A stretch of DNA of 64,000 bases, from positions 124,001 to 188,000 of the forward strand of contig JADNRV010000094.1 in NCBI GenBank assembly GCA_015499995.1, given 5' to 3'. The first letter of the stretch is position 1. Each line of letters begins with the position of its first letter. Shown here piece after piece: positions 1 to 10,012 of the stretch. Made by a program: the position numbers and the translations under genes. The stretch is from Flammula alnicola. Its lineage: Eukaryota; Basidiomycota; Agaricomycetes; Agaricales; Strophariaceae. Under the pieces are notes generated by a model. It did no database searches. It was not told the DNA's origin and saw only the letters and a program-made list of their open reading frames with translations.

Positions 1-720
1 AGCATGACATTCGTTCGTGCTCCTTGGTAGCCATAGACGGAGCAGGCGGGGTGCGAGACGTGGCGAATGAGTTGCAAGAGGTTTCGAGATGGAACGAGGA
101 GACGCTGCACGAACGAGCACGAAGCTCATTCGTACTTGTCGTGGGCGGAGACGGGCTGCGAGACATTTGAAGATGGAGAAGGGGGGGGGGCATGCGGCCG
201 CGGGACGCCTGCGCGAACCAGCACGACACTTGTTCGTGCTCGCGGTGGCCAGGGACGGGGTAGATAGCCGGCGAGAGGGGGCAGGGGACTTGGAAGCTGC
301 GTGGAGGGCGCCGAAAAGGAGATAGGCGGGTGGTAGGAGGCAGGCAGTGGAAAGGATGTGCGGGGTATGAACGGGCACGATGGAGACGGCTGTACCGACG
401 AGCACGACGCTTGTTTCGTGCTCGAGAGGGTACAGGCGGGGTGCACACGGAGACGGTGGATTTGAAGGCCGCCGGCCGCCTCAAGAACGAGCACGAAGCA
501 CGTTCGTGCTCGTTGTGACTCGAGAGGAGGCGCGAGGGCGGTTGTGGAGGCCGCGTTGGGCTCGTACGTGCTCGAGGCCGCCGGAGGAGGTAGGGGGCCG
601 AGGGGACGGAGGCAATAGTCTGGGAGGCCGCGCGGCGGGTGTACGGACCAGCACGATGTCCGATCGTGCTCGACATCGCCAGCGAGAGGCAGAGGGGATG
701 GGATATGGGAGGTTCCAGAC
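1..720. repeat. Degenerate tandem array carrying an imperfect hairpin in each unit
   Basis: About seven variants of an imperfect inverted repeat recur every 90-160 bases. The core is GAGCACGA, a short loop, then TCGTGCTC. Copies lie near 14-22 (right half only), 111-141, 215-242, 396-424, 485-512, 561-574 (right half only) and 644-677. Spacer sequence between copies is GC-rich and also partly related (GGAGACGG and GCGGGGT-like motifs), so this is a diverged minisatellite with a hairpin per unit. It is cut by the window edge. The short ORFs that cross it have repeat-driven composition and I do not regard them as genes. Confidence 0.7.
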
Positions 721-1112
721 CTACGTTACACGTAGATGAGCAGCACCGCTCGTCTCCACGAGAAAACGAGGACATACCGTATGTGTAACACCAACGAACC
801 CCCAACGTCAAGCCCAGCCCGCACAGGCAACGTCTAACTCCGACGACGGGCAGCTCTCGAAGATGGGAAGGATGGCGGGTGATGCGATAAGGCTCCATAT
901 GCCTTAACTCAGAGGTGCGTGAGGGGTTGGCAGGTTTCTCCTCCATCAAACCTAGTGCGGTAGGGTCTGCACCAGGTCTGATGGAGGAAAGACGCGGAAT
1001 TCGCATCCAGGGCGAGTCTAGGTGGCACTTTCAGCGAGTCCGAGGGCAGAAGTGCGAAACACTCACGGAAAAGGATGCTCGTCGAACCCCAGATTCGAGG
1101 AGCACACGATTT

Positions 1113-1245
1113 GGAACTCAATGCATACGTAGGAGTTATACCCCATACGCTGCACGGGCGAGATACAAGACGAGCGGCTAACGGAAAAGGCGTTGGAATG
1201 AAAGCAGACGCAGGAGTCATACTCCATACGTTGCGAAGATGCCCG
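1113..1245. repeat. Degenerate 82-bp tandem duplication
   Basis: The stretch 1113-1160 (GGAACTCAATGCATACG, AGGAGTTATACCCCATACG) recurs with changes at 1195-1245 (GGAATGAAAGCAGACG, AGGAGTCATACTCCATACG). The offset is 82 bases. No coding potential is apparent. Confidence 0.6.
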
Positions 1246-2024
1246 TGTCCACAACACTGCGGAGAACTTAGAGCTGGTTCCTCCACACCATGAATTCCTC
1301 TGATTCCGAGAACCCAGCTATCCTGGCGCTATCGAGAATACGACAAACTGGCCCTTGGTCGGCCGTTACTTTCCCCGTACCTGGAATATCTCACTCAGTT
1401 TTTTTCTTTTACACCTTAAATTTTAATATTTACCCTTTGACTTGCACCAACGGGGAGGGGTATAATGATAGGGAGATGAGCGGCACGACCATGCCAGTGA
1501 GACAGATACTAAATGAACAAATTGCACCGCGACTCACGAGATTGACGCTCGAACTGCGGTTCAATGGAAGTAATGATCGATGCTTTCATGACCTAGGGGT
1601 GGATGCCGCTTGCCGCGGGCCCAAAATAAGGGGAAAGGGACTAACAAAAATGCGAAAGAACGATTGTAGTAGGTAGAGAGAAAAGTATATTGACACGATT
1701 GACGATTGCAATGGTGTCAGTGGAATTGAGGGTGGAAAGAGCTCGCCATAGGCCTCGACACTAAGCTGGTGTTCTATGGCTGGACATCGCGAGCGCTGAG
1801 CTCGAGGGTTGTGCCAGTGAGGTACTCGGGTACTACATCGTCGAACTGTCTCCAAGCTTCCCGAGCATCGTGTCTTGGCCACATCTCTCACACTCTCTCC
1901 CTCTGCAATCCACTTCTCGTATTCCTCTCGATTAACTCTGTAGCAAACCACACATTACGGGCAATGATTTGGATTCAAGATCAGATGCGTACAGTGCGGG
2001 GATGGGAACGAGCGGAGACATTCA
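1246..2024. other. No gene recognised
   Basis: ORFs of 60-130 codons occur on both strands, but none shows a recognisable domain or a convincing chain of splice sites. A T-rich tract lies at 1396-1440. I see nothing else. Confidence 0.4.
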
Positions 2025-2356
2025 TTACATATCTACTTCTTCTGCCTCCGTTCCTCGCATGATAGATAACTCCCGTTGAAGTTTCTCATTGTTCGCCCTA
2101 AGGGCTTGAATCTCCCCTGTGGCGAAGTTTTCAAAACCTGGAATGGAACGAGTCAGGCTGGGCGGCAGGGAATGCGGGTGATTCGATGACCTACGGTTAT
2201 AGCGCGCCGTAATATCTATTGGAGTTATGAGGGCATGTGAGGGAGTAGAACATGGGAGCATACCTCGTAAGAGCTCTCCATACCGTTGCACACAGTAGAG
2301 CAAAAATTCGATGTCAACATCTGGCTCGGGCGTACTATGACCAATGGAGCCGCGTT
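2025..2356 (-). CDS. Small gene of unknown function, last two exons
   Basis: Two minus-strand exons join cleanly. Exon 2356-2264 starts after an acceptor ending ACAAG and ends at a GTATGC donor. Exon 2137-2025 starts after ATTCCAG and ends at TAA. The joined reading frame is open, acidic at its start (STPEPDVDIEF) and finishes in a short heptad-like helix (ALRANNEKLQRELSIMR), so a small coiled coil is likely at the C-terminus. I could not find a convincing first exon or start codon upstream. The family is not recognised. The phase-compatible join is the main support that this is a gene. Confidence 0.45.
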
Positions 2357-2571
2357 CTTGTAAGTAGAAATTAAAAGAGTTGAACTGCGACTGACGGCAT
2401 GGGGATGGGCAGGTGGCAAAGAGTTGGACGGTATGCGGCTACAGTCTAAGGAGAGGCGGTTGTCGTTAAAGGTTAAGGACAAGACGTCTGTACTGAAGTA
2501 TTGAAGATCCAAGGTGCATCAAAGCCCTGAGTATGTTGCGGCGTGATGACATTGACATGCAGGGAAATGGG

Positions 2572-3106
2572 TCAGACGGTGTAGGAATTATGTAAAAACA
2601 TAAGCCCCTGAAACCTTCCCCTCAAAAAAAGATCTTCACTGGTACCGATCGCACCTCTCCTCTCGCACCTCGAGCCCTGCTCGGACTCGTGAATAATGTA
2701 CCTCACGCTCAGTAAATTCCACGGGTCAGGATCACTGTACGGAAACTGAGAAGTGCACATCCCAATCAAATTGACATCAGCGCAACCTCAGCGCGGCCTA
2801 ATATTCGGCTACCGTTACGTACAATAATCAATTATCAAATATACGTCAACCATTGTAAGTAATTCACAAACAACGGTGGCCCGCCGTTGTCACCAAGAAT
2901 GTACGTGAAAAGTTGTTCATTAGCGGGAATAGGACCCCCCGAAAGCCCTCCAAGAGGATAGATAACGATTTTGCAGTTCTTGTCCGGACTTTTTTGAAAT
3001 TCGACGAGCAAGTTGTCGAGAGCCATCGTTTCGGCGGCGATGGCGCTCTTCGTCTTCGCTGTCCTTGGCTGCGTAAGTATATCGATGCCTAAGTCGTTTC
3101 CATCGA
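2572..3106 (-). CDS. Hypothetical protein, C-terminal exons
   Basis: A minus-strand exon from about 3106 (after an acceptor ending ACGCAG) to 2868 encodes a stretch including LDNLLVEFQKSPDKNCKIVI and IPANEQLFTYILGDNGGPPL. It ends at a GTGAAT donor. The next exon, 2745-2572, begins after CTTCTCAG in the same phase (FPYSDPDPWNLL) and reaches a stop. Residue usage looks coding, but I recognise no family. The start codon is not resolved; an upstream exon is likely near 3.1-3.2 kb. It could also be a fragment. Confidence 0.4.
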
Positions 3107-3427
3107 AGGTCAGTAAAAATCCGCACAGAAAATGCACGCCAGGTGCATTTTGCCCTGAACGCGGGAAAAGGAAAAACTCCCCGTATCAATGTCGGTCAAG
3201 GGGGCCGTATTTCCTGAACAACCTCAGCACTGAAAGAAAACAAAAAGCCGTAGATATAAAATGAACAATGCCAAGAGTCCTCCTTTTCGGAAGGACATTT
3301 GGCTTTGTTTGTCCGCCCTGCTCAGCGATTGCTCGCTTCGCTCGCAATTATTTGTATGTTCCAAAAACGGTAGAGCGCATATATTCTAAGGTCCACAAAT
3401 CCCTCTCATCCACACTTGCTCGGAACC

Positions 3428-4879
3428 ATGCCTCGCGCCGAATCTAAACATCTCGGAACTCAGTTCTATCATTCCCCTCCACTGTCCCCGGCCTCTCAGC
3501 ATCAAAGTCCTCAAAGTTCCTCTGCTTCCTCTGGTCCCGCTGCAAAAGAGAAACATGTCTGCGGGACATGCGACCACGCTTTTACTAACAGCAGCCACCT
3601 GGTTCGCCACTCTAGGGTGCACACTGGCGAGAGGAACCACAAATGCCCTTTCCCTGGCTGCGAAACGCGCTGCTCGCGTCAGGATAACTTGCAACAACAG
3701 TGAGTCGCGTTTCTTAGTGTTGAAACTTGGCAGGGGTGGGCCCGGGTGGCGAGGACGGATGCTGATGCGATACATCTTGTCTTCTCCAGCTACCGCATCC
3801 ATTTATCTCCTGGCTCGAGGCGGCGCTCAACGCATTCCTCTGCATCGCGAGGCGCGAATGGAAAGAAGGCTAGCAGTGCCGCTGTATCGCAAGAGCCACC
3901 ATCCGCTCCTCCTTCATTGTCGTCCCCACCACCGCTAGAGCCTGCGGGAATTTACAGCCACCATTCGAGCCCGCCAGACTCTCCGCCTCCGCTTGCGCAA
4001 GCGACCTTACCAGCAACGGCAACGTTGCCACTACCAAATTCTCGCATGGACGCCGCGTCCGACCGCTCGTCGTCTTCTGCGTCTCCGGAGGCATCGTATT
4101 CCTCAAACCACCATATCGTCCCGATGTCATCGCAGGGAATGGCTCTCTCTAACAACCAAAACTATTCATATCGCAGCGGCGCCTCTACCTATCAAGAACA
4201 ATTGCAAGGCACCGGATTCACGTACGTCCACACGACACCCCTCTCGCATTCCTCAAACAGCTCGACGAACGCAAATTCGTTTTCTTCGTATTCCACTTCG
4301 CATAACAACTTCGACAACGGCAACAACCACAAGCACCCCATGCACCACCACCAGAACCACGGCAACTCGCCTGCGTCGATCTCCTCGCGCCACTCTATCT
4401 CTCACATCTTGCACCCGCAGTCGACGTACTCCCAGAATCAGCCCTCGAGCGCTGGTCCTGCTTCCCCCGCTTCTTCGCAGTCCGTGTCATCCCACACCTC
4501 AGGCCCGCCCACCCCGACATACCCGGTGTTCCACAACGAAGCCCACCAGTATAATTATCATTCTAGCAGGATGATCGCTGACCACTCGGGGATGGGCAGT
4601 GCACATATGGGCTCCCAGTCGCATCTTATCCATAATGGGTACGCGAATATGCAGGGAGGTGGAAACTTCGAGTCGCCGCCAATCCTAGCGCCGATCCAGG
4701 ATGCCAGGCTTATTAGGCGAGACGACCGTCACTCGCAGTCGCACAATACTTCGCCATACATTCACCACCCGCAGCCATTGCTGGCGGATTATCCGTACCA
4801 CCAGTCGCTGGGTCTCGGGCATGGTGCGTGGAAAGGCGAGAGCGGTATGCGGAAAGGTGTCGGCACAGCGTTGGTGTGA
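3428..4879 (+). CDS. C2H2 zinc-finger transcription factor, Nrg1-like fingers
   Basis: Two exons: 3428-3699 and 3790-4879, with a 90-nt GTGAGT...CTCCAG intron that splits the second finger. The product is 453 aa. Two fingers lie near the N-terminus: finger 1 with C45, C48, H61, H65, and finger 2 with C73, C78, H91, H95. They are joined by a classic HTGE linker (HTGERNHKCP), and finger 2 carries the RQDN motif seen in Nrg1/Rgm1-type repressors. The rest is a long Ser/Pro/His/Asn-rich disordered tail, including runs such as HKHPMHHHQNHG. A nuclear DNA-binding regulator is expected. ATG 3428 is the first in-frame ATG before the fingers. Targets cannot be predicted. This is one of the few intact genes in the window. 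Confidence 0.85.
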
Positions 4880-5289
4880 ACATTGTAACTCTTCTGGCTT
4901 CATTGTCCTCTCTTTTTCCTCTCTTTTCTTCAATTTGTCACATAGATCTCCATTGTCTGTTGTTGGGTCACATAAGCATGCACTACTACTCATTACGATT
5001 CATTTCATTTCTACTAGTACCCTGTATTGTGTACCTTTGTCGTCGGATTTATTTACTACTTACCCCACTTGTTGCTTCTTGCTTTCGATAAACACCACCT
5101 CATTTGTTATATACACACTTGCTTTTCTGGCTCCAAACTCAAGAAACCCGTCATGACCAAACGGACTTCGGTACCTACTACCAGCGTCCAACCATTCACC
5201 GTTTCAACCACCTTTGCTAAAGATTTTCTTATACAAATGATGCACATTTCACCTAACCAGTCGCTCTCTGAGGAAGACGCCATTTATCC
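4880..5289. other. 3' region of the C2H2 gene, no separate gene
   Basis: T-rich and CT-rich sequence follows the C2H2 stop codon. Short ORFs here are hydrophobic by composition (TTT/CTT runs). I see no Zn2Cys6 DNA-binding domain, which would be expected just before the transcription-factor remnant that follows. Confidence 0.5.
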
Positions 5290-6898
5290 AAGTTCGTGAA
5301 GACCGCTTTCTCGCCTTTTGATCAGGGAAAGGCCTTGTGATCATCCGAAGGATGAAACCTTTTACACGAGGTCTGTCAAGCAGCAAGCTTCTTCGATACA
5401 AAAGTGTTGACTTGACGTTCCACTAACCGTCGCAGATCCTGGCTTTTTCGCTACGGACAATTGTACGTCTTCTTTCCTACCAAATATGAACCCCAATTAT
5501 TAACGCCTTGCAATAGTACTCCCTCAAGAAATCCAAAACCTTGCTTGGGTTTGTAGGACAACGAAGGGAGCAGCACCTGGTCGAAGAGTTGGATTCTATG
5601 TTAAATAAATGGGTTGATTCAGTTCCAGATCATCGTAAGTCTCTCTATTTCTTTTATCGCGCATGTATTCACTTTAATTCTTGATTTTCAGTGCAATGGG
5701 ATCCAAATCATGAAGATGTCATGTTTTTCAACCAATCCGTCTCGCTATATTCAGCGTATTATCACATCCAAATTCTCATCCACCGGCCATTCATCCCATC
5801 GCCAAGCAACCCCTCGCCATTATCTTTCCCGTCTCTTACCATATGCACAAATGCTGCCAGATCCTGCAGCCGTGTCGTTGACATACAAAGACAGCGAAAC
5901 ATGGCGCTAAAACCACAGATTCTGGTACGTTTGATGCCATTGTTATATTCTTGGTTTTAGGAAATCAACGGATTACCAGTCGGCAGTGTTTACATCCGGC
6001 ATGGTGCTCCTGCTCCGCATCTGGGGAGGAAAACGCTCTGGGTTATCGACGGACCCGAATCGAGAGATGGCGGATGTGCACAAGTGCATGGATGTCCTGA
6101 GATCCTCTGAAGTGAGGTGGTACGGTGCTGGTAAAGTTTGGCACGTAGTTTTTTTCATACTGTCTGTCCACAGCAATGCTGAGGGGGCGGTTTCTCGTCT
6201 TTAGGGATCTCCTGAATAAACTGGCCTTCGCTGGGGAATTGCCGCTACCGCAGCATAGCCCGCCATCAACCAATAAGCGCGAGCGTGATTCTGAAACGCC
6301 AAAATCACCTTCACAACAACCGCCAGCGCCGCCTATCCATCTGCGGTACAGCGAGCTGGCGAATGGATACCCTCCGATATCGGAGATGAGCTCTATGACG
6401 CATGGATATGGGATGGATGCTACAGCCATGGACGCGGGTATGGTGCTGGACACTATAGCTGGAACACTCGCTTATTCGCCACAAAACACGTATGGTATTC
6501 CGCCTATCGATGGGACTAGTTCGATGGCAGCCATGCAGGGTTTATATAGGGCCATGTCCAGGGATACCAGCACGACAGGCGATATTAACGTTGACCAGAG
6601 CCAGCAACACGGGCAACAGATTCAGCCTGAGCAGCTGCAGTTACGGGAGATGGGGTATCCGTTGGTGGATGACAATACGATGGCGATGTGGTCCAGTGCG
6701 CCAACTGGTTTTGAGTGAGTGCTTTCTTTTTATTTTGCCTAAGCATTTAGTTTAGCTAACTTTCTGTTTCTTGTACTTTCTAGGCTGGATGAGTGGGAAT
6801 CTTACCTTACGAGCGTCGGCAACTTGACCCAATACGTTCAACACCCCCCGTCCGGAAATACAAACTGGACGCAGAATCTTTCTTGGGATCCGAATTGA
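5290..6898 (+). pseudogene. Fungal-specific transcription factor (fungal_trans domain) remnant lacking its DNA-binding domain
   Basis: The right two thirds of a fungal_trans (XlnR/Gal4-type) regulator is readable through several phase-compatible exons. Landmarks are ILAFSLRTI (about 5436-5462), YSLKKSKTLLGFVGQ, HLQWDPN, FFNQSVSLYSAYYHIQILI and HRPFIP, then MVLLLRIWGGKRSGLSTDPN and REMADVHKCM, then DLLNKLAFAGELPLP, ending in a disordered tail at TGA 6896-6898. Upstream, the family's DRF...GRPC...DED block is present only as DRFLAF, a stop, and RPCDHPKDE in another frame (about 5300-5350), with sequence missing after it. No Zn2Cys6 cluster and no start codon are visible. The introns are intact, so this is an in-place 5' truncation, not a processed copy. 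Confidence 0.75.
6141..6204 (+). other. Probable GC-AG intron in the transcription-factor remnant
   Basis: The conserved join KVW-DLLNKL requires splicing TG|GCACGT ... TTTAG|GGATCT. The donor is therefore GC, not GT. Other donors in this locus are GTACGT-like, so this may be a single T to C change, or a tolerated GC-AG intron. Confidence 0.55.
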
Positions 6899-7154
6899 TG
6901 ATGATCTGTCTTTCGTCTTTCTCTCGATGTTTAACACGGGTTTCAACTTTCCTTCCTAGGTCGTCCCCATACTTATCCATTCTTCTAGCTGCACTAGCAT
7001 TGTAATATCTGTTATATCGTCTTTCTCTTAAACTCGTTTAGATACTAATCGCTCTGATGTGAATATACTACATGAGAAACTGGTCTCAATGGTATCCCTT
7101 ACCAAAAGCGATCCAAAATAAATAGACAGATGAGTAGAAAGCCCTCAGCGAAAT

Positions 7155-7390
7155 TTAAGGCTTCGCAGCTGACTGTGCAGCCGCATTCGCCGTCCCACAA
7201 ACCGCACGACGAACGGAGTGTTCCAAAAGCTCTCGAGTGGAAGTATCCAACTTCCCAGCGGCTTCTTTGAAAGCCGAGGGCGACGTCGTCGTAAACGACA
7301 GTAGTTGAGCGCTAGTCTGTGTGATAACCGAAGCGGTGACCAGTTGAGACGGCGGTGCATTGGCGAGGATTGCACTGCCATACCGTACAT
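7155..7390 (-). CDS. Hypothetical exon of unknown function
   Basis: A minus-strand open stretch encodes an Ala/Ser/Thr-rich sequence (SAILANAPPSQLVTASVI, LLEHSVRRAVCGTANAAAQS) and ends at TGA 7157-7155. A possible acceptor (GGCAG) lies just upstream at about 7380. Further upstream the frame continues to 7568 but looks less coding. It lies just past the 3' end of the decayed phosphatase gene and could be a separate gene. No family recognised. Confidence 0.35.
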
Positions 7391-7681
7391 CCATAGAGCA
7401 GAAAGTTGTTGGTTGCGAATGTTGGTGCGAGACAGCAAAGGTTATCGTTGCAATGACAAAGGGAACACAGCCGAGACGTGGAGTACGTACGATATAACGA
7501 ACGCATAAGAGGGGGGAATTCCCAGTCATGCATGATAGAATGATAGAATGAAAGATGGCGCGCGGCACTTCATCGACGTGAGTGTTAATAAAGTTATCAT
7601 TACCACCGACGCATAGGCTGCACTTACTTTACCTTCCATTGATTTCATTGGCTATCAAGACAAAATATACACCCTATAGAT

Positions 7682-9017
7682 TCAGCGAGGTGGTATAAAC
7701 CAGAAAAAACTTAAAGCGGAACCGCATTCCATCTGGAGAGTTGACGCTTTCACTAGCACCGACATGACCCCTTCGGCAAGTACGAAGGTGAGTGAGGAAA
7801 ATTTGTTTAATCATGGCAGTGGAAGGAACTCTTACCTCCAGTCGGTAGCGGGAAAGGCCTCCATCCGATTGCAGTCAAGAATCCATTGATAAATCCTCCA
7901 TGAGCAGTAATCGAAATAACTGTAAAACACCCCAACCAGGTGAACACAATTGATTCAAGTCAACAGCGCGATCATGTGAAATGAAAGGTTGCAGACGTAC
8001 AGGTATGCTCTGTATCCGTCTCAAAAATTCTACCCAGCACCTTTCCAGCACGTCGAGCGACCTCCGCTTTCGTCTCTTGGATGGTAGGGTGCCGAAGTTG
8101 ATCGTACTCCTCAAATCTCTCCTCGATCGCGAAGTGGGGCTTGTAATGCGAGATATACGATCGAGTGCGGCACTTGTCGCAGGTATCACTCCATTCTCGT
8201 GGCAATTCTTGAAATTCGTCAACGAGAATTGGCGAATAGTGCGATGACGAGAGATTGCACATACCTCAAGGATGAGCACCGGATGCAGGTGTTCCGAAAA
8301 AACCTTATTGAGCATGATATCGCATGTATCGAGCGCGCGGGAGAGGGGCTGCAGTACCGCTTGTGCGGAGGAGATAGACCTGCGGCAGCTTCCTCCATCC
8401 ACGCGCGTTGGATGGTGCGCGCCTACTCTATCCGATGAGCGTGAGCTGAGGATCAGCTATCCGATCGGTTTGGGTTGGACGTGGGCTCAAAAGTTTGAGC
8501 CGAGAAGCACTGACGTCCCCATTTTATTTCTCCATCGCCGTCCATCATCGACCAGTAGCTAGATGAAGGAGTTACAGTTGACCTCGGTCGACACGATGAG
8601 GATCAGGTGTAGTGCTTACTCGTCCCATGCTTGTGTTCCATATTTGGCTTCTGCAACGTTATCTATCATGAAACGATTAATACAAGCGAGGCTAGATACA
8701 CAGAGCAGAGGAACTCACGGTATCCTTGTCCATGCCTAGAAAGTAAGAGGAACTTATACGAAGTCCCTTTTGGACTTTCGTCATTCAAGGCACGGATATG
8801 CTCGAAGAGTTTCTCCCATCTGTCCACATATGCGTTCTTCAGACCGAATAGAGGGGTATCTGAGAACTAAGGGGATTGAGCAGACTGCGAGAGCACTGTC
8901 AATGCCGCGGTTCCTCACAGCAGGCAAGGGTTCGTCTGCCTCATCATGGGCGAAGTGGCCTGGGACAAACTGCAGAATAATTGAGAAGTAGAAGTACTCG
9001 GGAAGATAAGGGGCCAT
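7682..9017 (-). pseudogene. Histidine phosphatase (phosphoglycerate-mutase-like) pseudogene
   Basis: Read on the minus strand, the exon order is: VDRWEKLFEHIRALNDE, then SRHGQGY (the catalytic RHG motif, near 8720), then NVAEAKYGTQAWDE, YWSMMDGDGE, ADPQLTLIG, RALDTCDIMLNKVF, DKCRTRSYISHYKPHFAIEE, ETKAEVARRAGKVLGRIFET, and ITAHGGFINGF (second catalytic His, near 7900). The end is at TGA 7684-7682. Lesions: a TAG and frame slip after LTLIG (about 8430), a one-base deletion before RALDTC (about 8350), and a one-base deletion in the segment that should read ENG(V)xTCDK (about 8185). One donor site is also degraded. Family members act on phosphorylated small molecules or proteins; the exact substrate is unknown. 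This copy cannot give a full-length product. Confidence 0.75.
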
Positions 9018-9759
9018 TAATTACCTCATATTTGTGGCCAATGTCGCCTGGCATGGCCCCTTTGAAACGAGCTCGAGGTTGAAGCTCTCGGTGTTGGTGT
9101 TTTCGCGGACCTTGCGGATGTTCGGAAAAAGCCGGTATCGATGCCGCCCGTGGTGACCGCCACGTGCGCGATAATGCGATGTTTGCATTGAAGTTCAACT
9201 TGCTCTCGACTAAGGACTTCGAATGCACATCGTTCAACTTTTTCGTTTCATGCTCACCCTGTCGGCAATATTTATATCTATTCCTGCACATACAGTTCCC
9301 CCGAATTCAATTGCATCCAGCCTAGCCATAAATTATGGCCAGCTTGGTAGGGACGAACTTCGGTGGTTGGAAGTTGGTTGGAAGTTGTGCACTGTGCAGT
9401 GTTAAACTGCCAAGCGGGTAGATGGCTTAATGTGGGCAGCTTTCCAATACATTTAATCGACTTTTCTTACTTGGATGATAGGCGTCGATTGCTCTTGACT
9501 GTCACGGAAGAGAAACGTCCCCGACGTTGGCGTATGTATGACATTCTCAGGCTACCAGCGATGCCTATCTGGTCACGTAGGATATAAAGCGGCTGGTCAA
9601 GCGTCGAAGGAGGATCCATTTTCCTCCTTTACATGGACACGTACGTGCACAGCTATTATTATTATGCGAACATGTCTGAATTTTTCATGACATAGAATAA
9701 TCCTTCAGGGTAGGCGCCATTGTTATGTGATACAACACGTCGTCTAATTCGCATGATAG
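9018..9759. other. No gene recognised
   Basis: Intergenic-looking sequence between the phosphatase pseudogene and a small unknown exon pair. Short ORFs only. Confidence 0.4.
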
Positions 9760-10012
9760 ATAGATTTTACGCTTCAACCCAAACTAGCAGACCTTTCCGA
9801 AAATGCTCGTTTTGTGGCCCAGCTGCTGATGGATGACCTCGTCTTCGAGGAGACGGAAGTTGTTGGGAAGGGCCCGACAGACCCCTTTTGGAACCTTCGG
9901 GGAACCTTTTTAGTGTAAGCGGTACAATAATTCGTTGGTTCCTGAGTACTTCTGACGATTTTCTTTTCCCAGGCCGGCAAATGCTGATTTGTTTCACCAT
10001 CTCGATTTCTAA
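9760..10012 (+). CDS. Two-exon 3' end of an unknown gene
   Basis: Exon 9760-9914 and exon 9973-10012 are joined by a GTAAGC...TTCCCAG intron. The join keeps the frame and gives a coding-looking sequence (DFTLQPKLADLSENARFVAQ, DDLVFEETEVVGKGPTDPFW, then VPANADLFHHLDF and stop). An acceptor-like GATAG precedes the first exon, so an upstream exon should exist near 9.6 kb, but I could not place it. Family not recognised. It may be a fragment. Confidence 0.4.
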
